The position numbers were made by a program, and so were the translations under genes. From Bicyclus anynana (lineage: Eukaryota; Arthropoda; Insecta; Lepidoptera; Nymphalidae): a stretch of DNA of 64,000 nt. The notes below the pieces were generated by a model. That model ran no database searches and was not told where the DNA came from. It was given only the letters and a program-made list of their open reading frames with translations. Location of the stretch: assembly GCF_947172395.1 (NCBI RefSeq), contig NC_069085.1, forward strand, positions 19,222,698-19,286,697. Reading direction: 5' to 3'. The stretch's first letter is position 1, and each line of letters begins with the position of its first letter. Positions 22,393 through 30,805 of this stretch are shown piece by piece.

Positions 22393-23244
22393 TTATGATA
22401 AGGCCGTCTTTAATTTGAAGTAATAATCAGCTTTGTAATCGTACCAGTCTAATACTTTCTTGTCAAACCATACATAAGCACCTTTCAGTGACTGTGGAGC
22501 ATCTAGAGCGAGATAGACCAGCGTCTCAGCTGCCTCCTCTATGCTGAAGAAGCCCGCTCCGGAAGTCAAATCAGTGCGTACCAGTCCAGGGTGCATTGAG
22601 TTGATAGATATGTTCTTGGACTCAAACTCTCGCTGGTGTACCATAGTTACAGCACTGAGAGCTATTTTCGAAACTCTATATGTTGGAATAGTTCCTCCAT
22701 CGGCGAAATCGTCAGGATTATATGTATTATTCTTTTGTGACTCGACATACCAATTGACGAATTCATTAACGTCAGCTTCCGAAAAATCCTGTTTAGATAA
22801 CCTTCTTAACCAATATTCGTTCCTTAAATTCGATAGATGACCACAGTCGCTCGAAATATTTATGATCCTGCCGTTATTCCTAACCAACGGATAAATGATT
22901 TCTTTCAAAGTTAAAATACTTTTATAATTAATACTTATAGTACTTATGATGTCCTCGTAAGTTTTGGACATGTATACCGCTGCATTGTTAATGAGTATAT
23001 CGAGTCCTCCATACTTTGCCTTGATATAATCTCTGAACTTCTCCACGCTGCTTCTGTCACCTACGTCAAGTTGATGGTATTCTGGTTTCAGTCCTAGTTC
23101 GTTCAATTTAGCGACAGCCTCCTTTCCTCTCGTCTCATCTCGCGATGTCAAGTACACCACTCCGTCGAATCTCTGACACAAAGCCTTGACAATGCCAAAG
23201 CCGATGCCTTTATTCGAACCGGTCACCACGGCCACTTGCGACAT
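22393..23244 (-). CDS. Carbonyl reductase 1-like SDR (copy B)
   Basis: A 283-residue single-exon CBR1-type reductase. The cofactor motif TGSNKGIG is at 8-15. After NNAAV (86-90) four residues present in A, C and D are missing, so the catalytic residues are N106, S132, Y189 and K193. Over residues 1-89 it differs from copy C only at residue 3 (Gln for Lys). Differences concentrate at 91-115 and in the loop after PGLVRTD (LTSGAGFFSIEEAAE), which borders the substrate pocket in this family. The human CBR1 Cys pair before PGWVRTD is Met-His. L/P variation (AAETLVYLA for AAETPVYLA) is unique to this copy. All required active-site residues are present, so it should be active. An open frame on the opposite strand (22541-22840) is a shadow. 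Confidence 0.93.
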   Translation of the reverse strand: MSQVAVVTGSNKGIGFGIVKALCQRFDGVVYLTSRDETRGKEAVAKLNELGLKPEYHQLDVGDRSSVEKFRDYIKAKYGGLDILINNAAVYMSKTYEDIISTISINYKSILTLKEIIYPLVRNNGRIINISSDCGHLSNLRNEYWLRRLSKQDFSEADVNEFVNWYVESQKNNTYNPDDFADGGTIPTYRVSKIALSAVTMVHQREFESKNISINSMHPGLVRTDLTSGAGFFSIEEAAETLVYLALDAPQSLKGAYVWFDKKVLDWYDYKADYYFKLKTALS

Positions 23245-23279
23245 GACTACACTTGAACTATACTATGTCCAACTAAATA

Positions 23280-23292
23280 GACTAATGATAAA
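23280..23292 (-). promoter_or_regulatory. Shared upstream motif of B and D
   Basis: GACTAATGATAAA lies about 36 bases upstream of the gene B ATG and recurs exactly at 27666-27678 upstream of D. Read on the coding strand it is TTTATCATTAGTC, which combines a GATA-type site (TTATCA) with a possible initiator-like TTAGTC. Copy C has TTAGTCAG at the same place. Confidence 0.4.
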
Positions 23293-23822
23293 ATAATAAT
23301 AAATTATTAACGACATGACATTATCTAATGTTACTGTGCAAAGTTTATCAAATATTAATGCGATATAAGTATTTTGATAAGTTTCCTAAATGTACCTATT
23401 ACTACTTATAATAAGTGTAAATGTAAAAAAACATTAAGGTACTATTTAGCTAACAAAACAGTAATTAATCAAAAGTTTTAAGGTGATTTTTGGGAATAAA
23501 ATTTCATCCCTCATCGCATTTTTGTAAAAAAAGGTCAACGTCCGTTCCCAATAAACTGTCGTGCTATCTGTCGCTAGTCGTGCCCCACTAAACTACACAC
23601 AACATTATCTTTGATTTGAAAGTCCCACGTATACTACTGAACAGTAAGCATTCGTACTGCTCAGTCTAAGATATATACTGATGGGAGAATTTCTCGTTAT
23701 CGGTCACAATACAAAAATGCGCTATGTGTGTTCGAATATTGTTTTAATAGCATACTGTCAATAATATCAATACTGATGAAAAGTTAAAACCACAAAATGG
23801 CAGTTATAAACGCTATGGATAA
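23293..23822. other. Intergenic upstream of gene B
   Basis: No gene. Short stretches (for example around 23480) resemble sequence at the same distance upstream of gene D (27850-27895), consistent with segmental duplication. Confidence 0.4.
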
Positions 23823-23900
23823 GCTCGCCAACCCACATTCGAGCAGTGTGGTGTGTAATCTCAATATCCCCGCTTACAATGAGGCCTGACCCTTAATGAA
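23823..23900 (+). mobile_element. SINE body fragment
   Basis: CTCGCCAACCCACATTCGAGCAGTGTGGTG followed by TACAATGAGGCCTGACCC is the distal body of the lepidopteran tRNA-derived SINE also seen at 5128, 38105 and 56463. Confidence 0.55.
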
Positions 23901-23945
23901 ACGTTGAAATAGCCTAATGATTATAACAATGATAATTGTTATTAT

Positions 23946-24042
23946 AGTCCAGTCAAAATAGACATTTAAGTTAGCCGAAACGTCTTTAACTTTCAGCTAT
24001 TTTCGAATTTTGGCTAACTTAAATGCCTATTTTGACTGGACT
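23946..24042. repeat. 35-bp inverted repeat hairpin between B and C
   Basis: Arms 23946-23980 and 24008-24042 pair with two mismatches around a 27-nt loop. The outer ends read AGTCCAGTC and GACTGGACT. It could be a tiny MITE or an RNA hairpin. Confidence 0.85.
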
Positions 24043-24133
24043 TTAATATTTATATGATAGGCTTGTGTACAACGTAGGCACGCAGCTAAATTCTAAATGA
24101 AGAGAATCATCGTGGTAAGAAAAAACGCAAAAT

Positions 24134-24997
24134 CTACGGGAATAGAGACTTTATTGTAAAGTAATAATCGGCTTTGTAATCGTACCAGTCTAACACTCTT
24201 TTGTCGTGCCATACATAAGCACCTTTCAGTGATTGTGGAGCATCCAGGGCGAGGTAGACCGGCGTCTCGGCCGCCTCGTCTGTGCTGAGGGTGCCATATC
24301 CTAAGGTCATATCAGTGCGTACCAGTCCAGGGTGCATTGAGTTGATAGATATGTTCTTGGACTCAAACTCTCGCTGGTGTACCATAGTTATAGCGCTGAG
24401 AGCTATCTTCGAAACTCTATAAGTTGGAATAGTTCCTCCATCAGCAAAATTCTCAGGATTGTATGTATTATTCTTCTTTGACTCGACATGCCAGTTGACG
24501 AATTCATCGACGTCAGCTTCTGATAAATCCTGTTTAGATAACCTCTTTATCCAATATTCGTTTCTTAAATTAGAAAGATGACCACAGCTGCTGGAAATAT
24601 TGATTATTCGACCGTTGTTCCTAACCAATGGATAAATAAACTCCTTCAAAGTAAAAACACTTTTATAATTTATACTTATACACGTTAGGACGTCTTCGAA
24701 GGTCCCAGACGCATAATCTGCATCCAAGGCAGCTGCATTGTTTATGAGTATATCGAGTCCTCCATACTTTGCCTTGATATAATCTCTGAACTTCTCCACG
24801 CTGCTTCTATCACCTACGTCAAGTTGATGGTATTCTGGTTTCAGTCCTAGTTCGTTCAATTTAGCGACAGCCTCCTTCCCTCTCGTCTCATCTCGCGATG
24901 TCAAGTACACCACTCCGTCGAATCTCTGACACAAAGCCTTGACAATGCCAAAGCCGATGCCTTTATTCGAACCGGTCACAACGGCCACTTTCGACAT
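24134..24997 (-). CDS. Carbonyl reductase 1-like SDR (copy C)
   Basis: A 287-residue single-exon CBR1-type reductase, cytosolic and NADPH-dependent by family. TGSNKGIG at 8-15, NNAAA at 86-90, catalytic N110, S136, Y193, K197. The motif after the catalytic Ser is SSSCGH where A, B and D have SSDCGH, so residue 137 is Ser rather than Asp. The loop after PGLVRTD is MTLGYGTLSTDEAAE, different from the FFS form in the other copies, and the C-terminal strand reads YVWHDKRVLDW. The N-terminal 89 residues are almost identical to B and D. These changes sit near the substrate site in CBR1-type enzymes, so altered specificity is possible but unproven. A TATA-like element and initiator lie close upstream. 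Confidence 0.93.
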   Translation of the reverse strand: MSKVAVVTGSNKGIGFGIVKALCQRFDGVVYLTSRDETRGKEAVAKLNELGLKPEYHQLDVGDRSSVEKFRDYIKAKYGGLDILINNAAALDADYASGTFEDVLTCISINYKSVFTLKEFIYPLVRNNGRIINISSSCGHLSNLRNEYWIKRLSKQDLSEADVDEFVNWHVESKKNNTYNPENFADGGTIPTYRVSKIALSAITMVHQREFESKNISINSMHPGLVRTDMTLGYGTLSTDEAAETPVYLALDAPQSLKGAYVWHDKRVLDWYDYKADYYFTIKSLFP

Positions 24998-25020
24998 GAC
25001 TTCTCTTGCACTGTATCTGC

Positions 25021-25045
25021 AACTGACTAATTAAAATATAAATAC
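25021..25045 (-). promoter_or_regulatory. Putative core promoter of gene C
   Basis: On the minus strand ATTTATATTTTAA is followed about 20 bases later by TCAGTT, which fits an arthropod TATA plus TCAGT initiator. Transcription from here would give a leader of about 30 bases. An AGATAA motif lies just upstream (plus 25051-25056). Confidence 0.45.
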
Positions 25046-25320
25046 TTATTATCTTATTAATTAAAGGTGCAAATTTTATCGTTATCTGTTGCCAAGTCGA
25101 GCAAAAACGCAGCACGGCCGTACTTTTCTCCAAGCAATTCAAGTTTCTTATGAACGTGGTTAATTTCAATTATATTATTTAATAATCCAGTGTGTCGTTC
25201 AAGACGTCACGGGAAATAAATATTACGTAGGTATGTGCTTAGTACTACAAGGACGCTACTATTACTATTGCGTCATTTAAAGTAAACCGTGCAACGGTTC
25301 GAGAGCATCGCTTGTGGTCC

Positions 25321-26060
25321 CTTTTTAGGGTTCCGTAGTCCACAAGGAACTCTTATTAGTCAGCGATCTGTAGAACAGTTTTTGCAACTGATTACTAACA
25401 AGTTAATTTTTCGTGAGTAGCTCCATCTCGATGAGACTATCAACTTTCTTATTTATGAAAATTCTTGATTCTGGTAGCTAACTGAGTTACTAGGAAATGA
25501 AAATTTCTGAGCGTTGGAATAAGATAATGTAACACGCAATTTCTAGGACATTGTGGGCGTTAAGTTGTATAACTATTAATTAATCAAGAGTAATAAACAT
25601 CTGGTTAGTGACAACTTTTGAAACACTACCGTTCTCCCAACTTGTATCAATAACGAGGTTATTCAAATTGTAACTAACCATCTGTTTTTTTTTCACGAAA
25701 AATTAACTTGTTAGTTCAGTTGTAAAAAATGTCTACGGATCCCTGACTAGTTTCGCCATATCCGTCTGACTGTCCGTCTTTCCAACTATCCGCGATTTAG
25801 CGCAAATACTATTACCACTAAAAACTGTAATTTAGCTTGAGTATAAACATTCAAAATGTCAACAAAGTCGTAAAATTATTGTAAAATCATGAAATAATTT
25901 TTTTTAGAGTACCTCCCTAAGTTGGCTTGAGTTAATGCATCACTGTGTTACCGCCTTCAAAGTGATCAGAAGGTAGCACGTACGATGTTATTTTTTGCAT
26001 TTTATGTTTTTTTTTTATTTTATTTTTGATGATTTTGAAGCCGGTTTAATTTTTTTATGA
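25321..26060 (+). repeat. Dispersed lepidopteran repeat, interrupted by a MITE
   Basis: It begins CTTTTTAGGGTTCCGTAGTC and continues past the MITE with TAGTTTCGCCATATCCGTCTG, the usual order of this widespread repeat, and ends GAAGCCGGTTTAATTTTT. The related terminus GAAGTCGGTTAAAAA occurs at 60178. No protein is encoded. Confidence 0.7.
25359..25747. mobile_element. MITE with ~57-bp terminal inverted repeats, TA duplication
   Basis: The left end GTCAGCGATCTGTAGAACAG and the inverted right end GTCAGGGATCCGTAGACATT pair over about 57 bases, through the internal string TTAATTTTTCGTGA. It is flanked by TA on both sides. It sits inside another repeat whose sequence is continuous once the insert and one TA are ignored. 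A larger relative lies at 53397-53882. TA duplication suggests mobilisation by a Tc1/mariner-like or similar transposase. Confidence 0.85.
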
Positions 26061-26190
26061 AAGTTATTATTACGTAGATATTGATAAGTAGTTGTTGTTG
26101 TATCTGTTGTCTATTTCTGTAGGAATTATTTTTGTGGTAATAAATAATGTTAGTAATATTTTGGTCGACGGTCGGTCCATTCTTTTACAT
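26061..26190. other. Intergenic between D and C
   Basis: No feature beyond the adjoining repeats. Confidence 0.35.
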
Positions 26191-26295
26191 AAGTTGGAGA
26201 ACATACAACCGAAGTAAGCAGCCACTAATACATATAGGTTACCATTGATTGGTTACCATGATAATTAATTCATAACTTTATATCGGGTCACAACA
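26191..26295. repeat. Duplicated flank block, copy 1
   Basis: It aligns with 28160-28295: ACCGAAGTAAGCAGCCACT / GCCGAAGTAAACGGCCACT, GGTTACCATTGAT / GGTTACCATTAAT, AATTCATAAC / AATTCATAGAC, AACAGCCT. It marks the outer edge of the block duplicated with the reductase genes. Confidence 0.65.
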
Positions 26296-26683
26296 GCCTT
26301 CCACTACAAAATACACGAAATACTGTATCTTCATATGCTGCTGGCTGAGGTAATAATTAATGAGAAACATACAGTTTAAATAATGAACCTCAATAAGCAC
26401 GGTTTTGGAAGTGAAATCAAATCCTTGGCTCTTGGTTTTTTTTCTTTTTGACCACATCATTATACCAAATAATCACACAGGAAGCAGGACGAAGTTTAGT
26501 CAGTAAAATAGTTTCAAAAGTTTACAAAATTCATTTATTTCCTTTCAACGTAATAATGATGATTACAGAATAAATTAATGTAGAAATCTGCAGATTGGGT
26601 TCTCCTATCATAGGATTAAAAAAATTAGCCCCTTTTCAAAAACTGCATAACGAATACCAGTAAAATTAAAAACTACAGAACTG
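26296..26683. other. Intergenic downstream of gene D
   Basis: AT-rich with no gene. A possible minus-strand AATAAA (plus 26534-26539) lies about 240 bases past the stop of D. Confidence 0.35.
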
Positions 26684-26774
26684 TTAAGATATAATAAAAC
26701 AAATAAAGGGAAGGATATGAGGATATTTTATCCAAGTGGGTGTTTAAAATCAAAGTAATAAAATAGACACAAAT
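26684..26774 (-). repeat. 3' flank of gene D, homologous to that of gene B
   Basis: Pairs with 22293-22392, as described there. Confidence 0.6.
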
Positions 26775-27638
26775 TCACCAATTCAAAGTTTTTATTTTAA
26801 AGTAATAATCGGCTTTGTAATCATACCAGTCTAACACTTTCTTGTCAAACCATACATAAGCACCTTTCAGTGATTGTGGAGCATCCAGAGCGAGATAGAC
26901 CGGCGTCTCGGCCGCCTCGTCTGTGCTGAAGAAGCCAGATCCGGAGGTCATATCAGTGCGTACCAGTCCAGGGTGCATTGAGTTGATAGAGATGTTCTTG
27001 GACTCAAACTCTCGCTGGTGTACCATAGTTACAGCACTAAGAGCTATTTTAGAAACTCTATAAGTTGGAATAGTTCCTCCATCGGCGAAATCCTCAGGAT
27101 TATAAGTATTATTTTTCTTTGACTCGACATACCAGTTGACAAATTCATTGACGTCAGCTTCCGATAAGTCCGCTTTAGATAACCTCTTTATCCAATATTC
27201 GTTTTTTAAATTCGAAAGATGGCCACAGTCGCTTGAAATATTGATAATCCGGCCGTTGTTCCTAACCAATGGATAGATTAGCTCTTTCATGGAAAAAATG
27301 CTTTTGTAATTAATATTTATACTATTCACGACGTCTTCATATGTTCCACTCATGAAGTCTGCGTCCAAAACTGCTGCATTGTTGATTAAAATATCGAGTC
27401 CTCCATACTTTGCCTTGATATAATCTCTGAACTTTTCTACGCTGTTCCTATCACCTACGTCAAGTTGATGGTATTCTGGTTTCAGTCCTAGTTCGTTCAA
27501 TTTAGCGACAGCCTCCTTCCCTCTCGTCTCATCTCGCGATGTCAAGTACACCACTCCGTCGAATCTCTGACACAAAGCCTTGACAATGCCAAAGCCGATG
27601 CCTTTATTCGAACCGGTCACCACGGCCACTTTCGACAT
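26775..27638 (-). CDS. Carbonyl reductase 1-like SDR (copy D)
   Basis: A 287-residue single-exon CBR1-type reductase and the first of the array in transcription order. TGSNKGIG 8-15, NNAAV 86-90, N110, S136, Y193 and K197 are all present. It differs from C in the first 89 residues only at residue 65 (Asn for Ser), but differs more in the helix after NNAA (LDADFMSGTYEDVVNSININ) and in the loop after PGLVRTD (MTSGSGFFSTDEAAE). The C terminus (EAAETPVYLALDAP) keeps the same register as human CBR1 (EGAETPVYLALLPP). The 5' leader is closely similar to that of C (GAGAAGTC before the ATG) and its distal part to that of B. Likely a functional cytosolic enzyme, perhaps in detoxification or lipid carbonyl reduction; the substrate is not predictable. 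Confidence 0.93.
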   Translation of the reverse strand: MSKVAVVTGSNKGIGFGIVKALCQRFDGVVYLTSRDETRGKEAVAKLNELGLKPEYHQLDVGDRNSVEKFRDYIKAKYGGLDILINNAAVLDADFMSGTYEDVVNSININYKSIFSMKELIYPLVRNNGRIINISSDCGHLSNLKNEYWIKRLSKADLSEADVNEFVNWYVESKKNNTYNPEDFADGGTIPTYRVSKIALSAVTMVHQREFESKNISINSMHPGLVRTDMTSGSGFFSTDEAAETPVYLALDAPQSLKGAYVWFDKKVLDWYDYKADYYFKIKTLNW

Positions 27639-27665
27639 GACTTCTCTTAAAGTGTATCTGTCGCA

Positions 27666-27678
27666 GACTAATGATAAA
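27666..27678 (-). promoter_or_regulatory. Shared upstream motif of D and B
   Basis: GACTAATGATAAA lies about 28 bases upstream of the ATG and is identical to the motif upstream of gene B. A further AGATAA is at 27692-27697. Confidence 0.4.
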
Positions 27679-28159
27679 CAATATTAAACATAAGATAAGG
27701 AGCAAACTTCATTCTTATCAGTGGAAGTAAATAAAATACGAAGTCTGTTTTGACGATAAGCGTTATGTATCTACTAGTTATGTGTGCAAATATTAACAAT
27801 TTAACAAAAATTAAAGCAAGTCACTCTAAAGTAGATAAGCTTAATAACACTTTAATAACTGTTTTTGGGACAAAAATGTCATGAGATGGCATGTATATAT
27901 GTATAGTATAGGTACAAAGTGCTATAATCGCTTGGTTTTAGTGATTTTAAGACGAGTATAAAAAGACGTCGTTGTGAGAATAGAGAGATGACTGAACTAT
28001 ATGTACATAATTATAAGCAGGTGCTAAGTCTGAACGATTGTTAAAATTCAAGAGGATAATAATAATTCAGGATAAAAATTTATCGCCACAAATCGTTTAT
28101 TTTATAACATTTAGGCATGAAATACGAGTCGGTACCTAGAGCTACTCTCATCGCCATTA
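27679..28159. other. Upstream region of gene D
   Basis: No gene. It probably contains the regulatory region for the first gene of the array and some stretches similar to the gene B upstream region. Confidence 0.35.
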
Positions 28160-28295
28160 CCTTAGGAACACACGGCCGAAGTAAACGGCCACTTATATGG
28201 GTTACCATTAATGTACCTACGCCATGGATAGGAATGAATAATTCATAGACGAACATAAGATCGAGTCTAAACAGCCTACCGCTATGAAACTCTCT
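28160..28295. repeat. Duplicated flank block, copy 2
   Basis: Homologous to 26191-26295. It lies about 520 bases upstream of D; the first block lies about 1,200 bases upstream of C, the difference being largely the MITE and repeat now in that interval. Confidence 0.65.
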
Positions 28296-29284
28296 TCTGA
28301 CTCTTCTTTTTATACTGCAGGGCTGTTACTGGTCACTGAGAAATTATTTAAAGAAAGGTAAACAAAATAATTCAAAGCTGTTAAGCACAGGACCAGTGGT
28401 AGTTTTAGTTGCTTAAACTTGTATATTGTAACCATCACAACACAACAACAAATCTAATCTAAATCCAGAATATCTTAAGTAAAATATTGTTGCTTCTTAA
28501 GCCGACTTAGTCACAAACTCTTTGACATTTTGAACTTACAAAAACCGCCACAAGTAGTCAACACGAAGGCGTCACATCCATAACTGAATAATTTAAACTT
28601 ATCGCTCTCTCGCCCCGCGGGAAGTTTTAATTCAAATGTAAGCAAAAGTTGTACCGCTTCAATTCAATACCTGTGAATTATTCATTCCACACGAGTCCAT
28701 TAGGGCAACCCCCCACGTGGGGCGACTACCCCGCACCCCCGGGTACATCGCGATACAGAAAAGTAAATTTACTAATTAAACTCGCGTCCACATTTCAATT
28801 AACTGATGTACTTCATAATATAGTTTTGTTTATACCGTAACTGAAGGTAGATGAATGCAAATTTTACCCAAATAATGTAACGAACCATTTCCAGATAGGC
28901 GGTATTCGCAAAAGATTACTTCATCGTGTGATCTTTGGCTTCACCAAATTGTCATAATTACCTTTGCCATGAAGAAATCTAAAATCAACTTCTGTTAAAA
29001 ATGCGGAATTTAAAGATGTGGTTTTCTGAAGTTCAACTGTATGGCAACTAAGACACCTGAAATACACAGATACACAGATACACGGTGAACTTGCGTATAA
29101 TTCGTCTCTTTTGCCTCGAGGATAAAAGTTAGGTGTTGTTGTGTTGTGCGATGTGATTTAATTAAAGTGTGCCTGCACGTGGCTGGCGGCGGCGGCGCGG
29201 CCTCTAGTGCAGTTACACTTACTAAACTCTTCACTGTCACAAACGCTAATAATCATGTACAGCCAAGTTCAGGCAAGGCCGGCA
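28296..29284. other. Intergenic, nothing recognised
   Basis: A small GC-rich spot at 28710-28750 and a GGCGGCGGCG run at 29185-29200 are present. No gene is supported. Confidence 0.4.
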
Positions 29285-29360
29285 CTTACTCCGGCGTGAG
29301 ACCAGTCCTGTAAAATGATATTAATATCATTTTACAGGACTGGTCTCATGCCGGAGCAAG
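29285..29360. repeat. 76-bp near-perfect palindrome without loop
   Basis: Two 38-base arms meet at GATATT|AATATC with only two mismatches. There is no spacer. Confidence 0.95.
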
Positions 29361-29860
29361 AAATTTCTTCATCACAACATCTCCCTGCCATTTTTATATG
29401 TAATAAAATTAACATATGAAGACTTTGTTTGTAAGCAATAATCTTTGTAACTACATTTTGTAAGTCAGGTCTAAAAAGAAATATTAAAATAAGTGCGGAA
29501 ATACAGTTCATTGCTTTGTTTCTTAAAATACATATTAGATTTATACCTCTTAAATGTGACCAATATTTTGCTCCACTTCACATTACCGAAAAAGCTGTAT
29601 TGAGTATGGCTACGGATAATAATAGTTCGACCATGGATTGAATCGTGTTCGGAGTCCGGCCCGTCCGTGAAGCTGTTCATGTCCTTTCTTCAGCCTTCCT
29701 TTCCATCCTTATATCTCTTGTAAGTATTGGATTGAGAGTGCAAGTTCAAGCAAAAAATATAAGCAATGAATTTCGTTTTTCATAAACGAAGGCGAACACT
29801 TTATTAATGTCAGTAATTCGTGGCTTCAGAAGACGGAGGTGTTTTAATTTAAGTATCAAC
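29361..29860. other. Intergenic, nothing recognised
   Basis: AT-rich sequence without supported features. Confidence 0.35.
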
Positions 29861-30019
29861 GTTGACGCGGCGGCGGGCAGGCCGGCTGGCGCGCCGCCAG
29901 CGCCGCCGCTCGCAGCTAAGCTCGCGGGAAGAGCCGCCGTGATTTATGGGCGCCTGGTAACAAGCTTTGCGCCGACACACTATTACTTCAGTACAGCGGC
30001 TTTGTCATCGAGTTGCGAA
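29861..30019. repeat. GC-rich island containing copy 1 of a diverged triplication
   Basis: A CpG-dense core (29865-29945) runs into a block (29915-30019) that recurs at 30572-30680 and partly at 30752-30805. Shared strings are GAAGAGCCGCCGTGATTTAT and GCGCCTGGTAACAAGCTTTG. Confidence 0.75.
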
Positions 30020-30571
30020 GCATGCAGCTGAGCTTCGGCTTTCCGGATGTACTTTGTAGTGCTCAGGAGCTCACTATCTCGTTCCTGTCTCACTTCTATC
30101 ATAGAACAAGACACCGTAAACAGTGCCATCCTTTCGTGGTTGATTTCTAAGGGATACGTTTCGTTGCAACGCCAACGGTTCTAATCCGAATGGCTTAAAT
30201 GAACCCCTTTCAGCCAGCCTGCTTTTTAGGGAAGCGCGTCCCAATCTATGAACCTGCCACTTGACTAGTGACATGTTACGCGTTATCGCGTTACTTGATC
30301 TGTCGCATGTCATGCTCCTCGTCCTGCACACCGCTCCTTGTTTCGTTCCGTCAGAGCGTCGCGATTATTTGCGCGAGTAGAGCATTGTGTCGGCAGAGAG
30401 GACAGCATCGCGGGAACGCGAGAAATATAGCGAGGATCCGCTGCTCCTATGTGTACGAAGTACAGTGTAACGGGGCCTTTAGACCATCATAGTTTTCCAA
30501 GCACGACTAAAGTCAAGTACAAAACCTATTCACAATAAAAAAGTTGTTGCGTGTTATGGAAGAGCTCAGAT
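30020..30571. other. GC-moderate unassigned sequence
   Basis: CpG-rich with short frames on both strands. On the minus strand it starts GGCCCCGTTACACTG near 30479, which looks like a transposon terminus, but no matching inverted end was found. Confidence 0.3.
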
Positions 30572-30805
30572 GCTAAGCTCGGGAAGAGCCGCCGTGATTT
30601 ATGTGCGCCTGGTAACAAGCTTTGCGCCAACACGACACACTATTACTTAAGTACACAGCGGCTTTGTCAACGAGTCGCGAACTCCAGCGAATGGGCGAAG
30701 AGTTATAGCTGAGCTGAGTGATGGGGAGGACTCAGTCGGATGCTCAGTGAGACGCAGGGAGAGTCTGTGATGATTTATGTCCGCCTGCTGACAAGTTTTG
30801 CTTTA
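30572..30805. repeat. Copies 2 and 3 of the GC-rich repeat
   Basis: 30572-30680 closely matches 29915-30019 with small insertions. 30752-30805 (GTGATGATTTATGTCCGCCT) is a more diverged partial copy. Confidence 0.7.

Noticed and set aside
22541..22840. 99-codon plus-strand open frame
   Set aside because: It is exactly antisense to reductase B and has no homology of its own.
24963..25169. 68-codon minus-strand frame at the gene C start
   Set aside because: It covers the promoter and start of reductase C in another frame and has no protein similarity.
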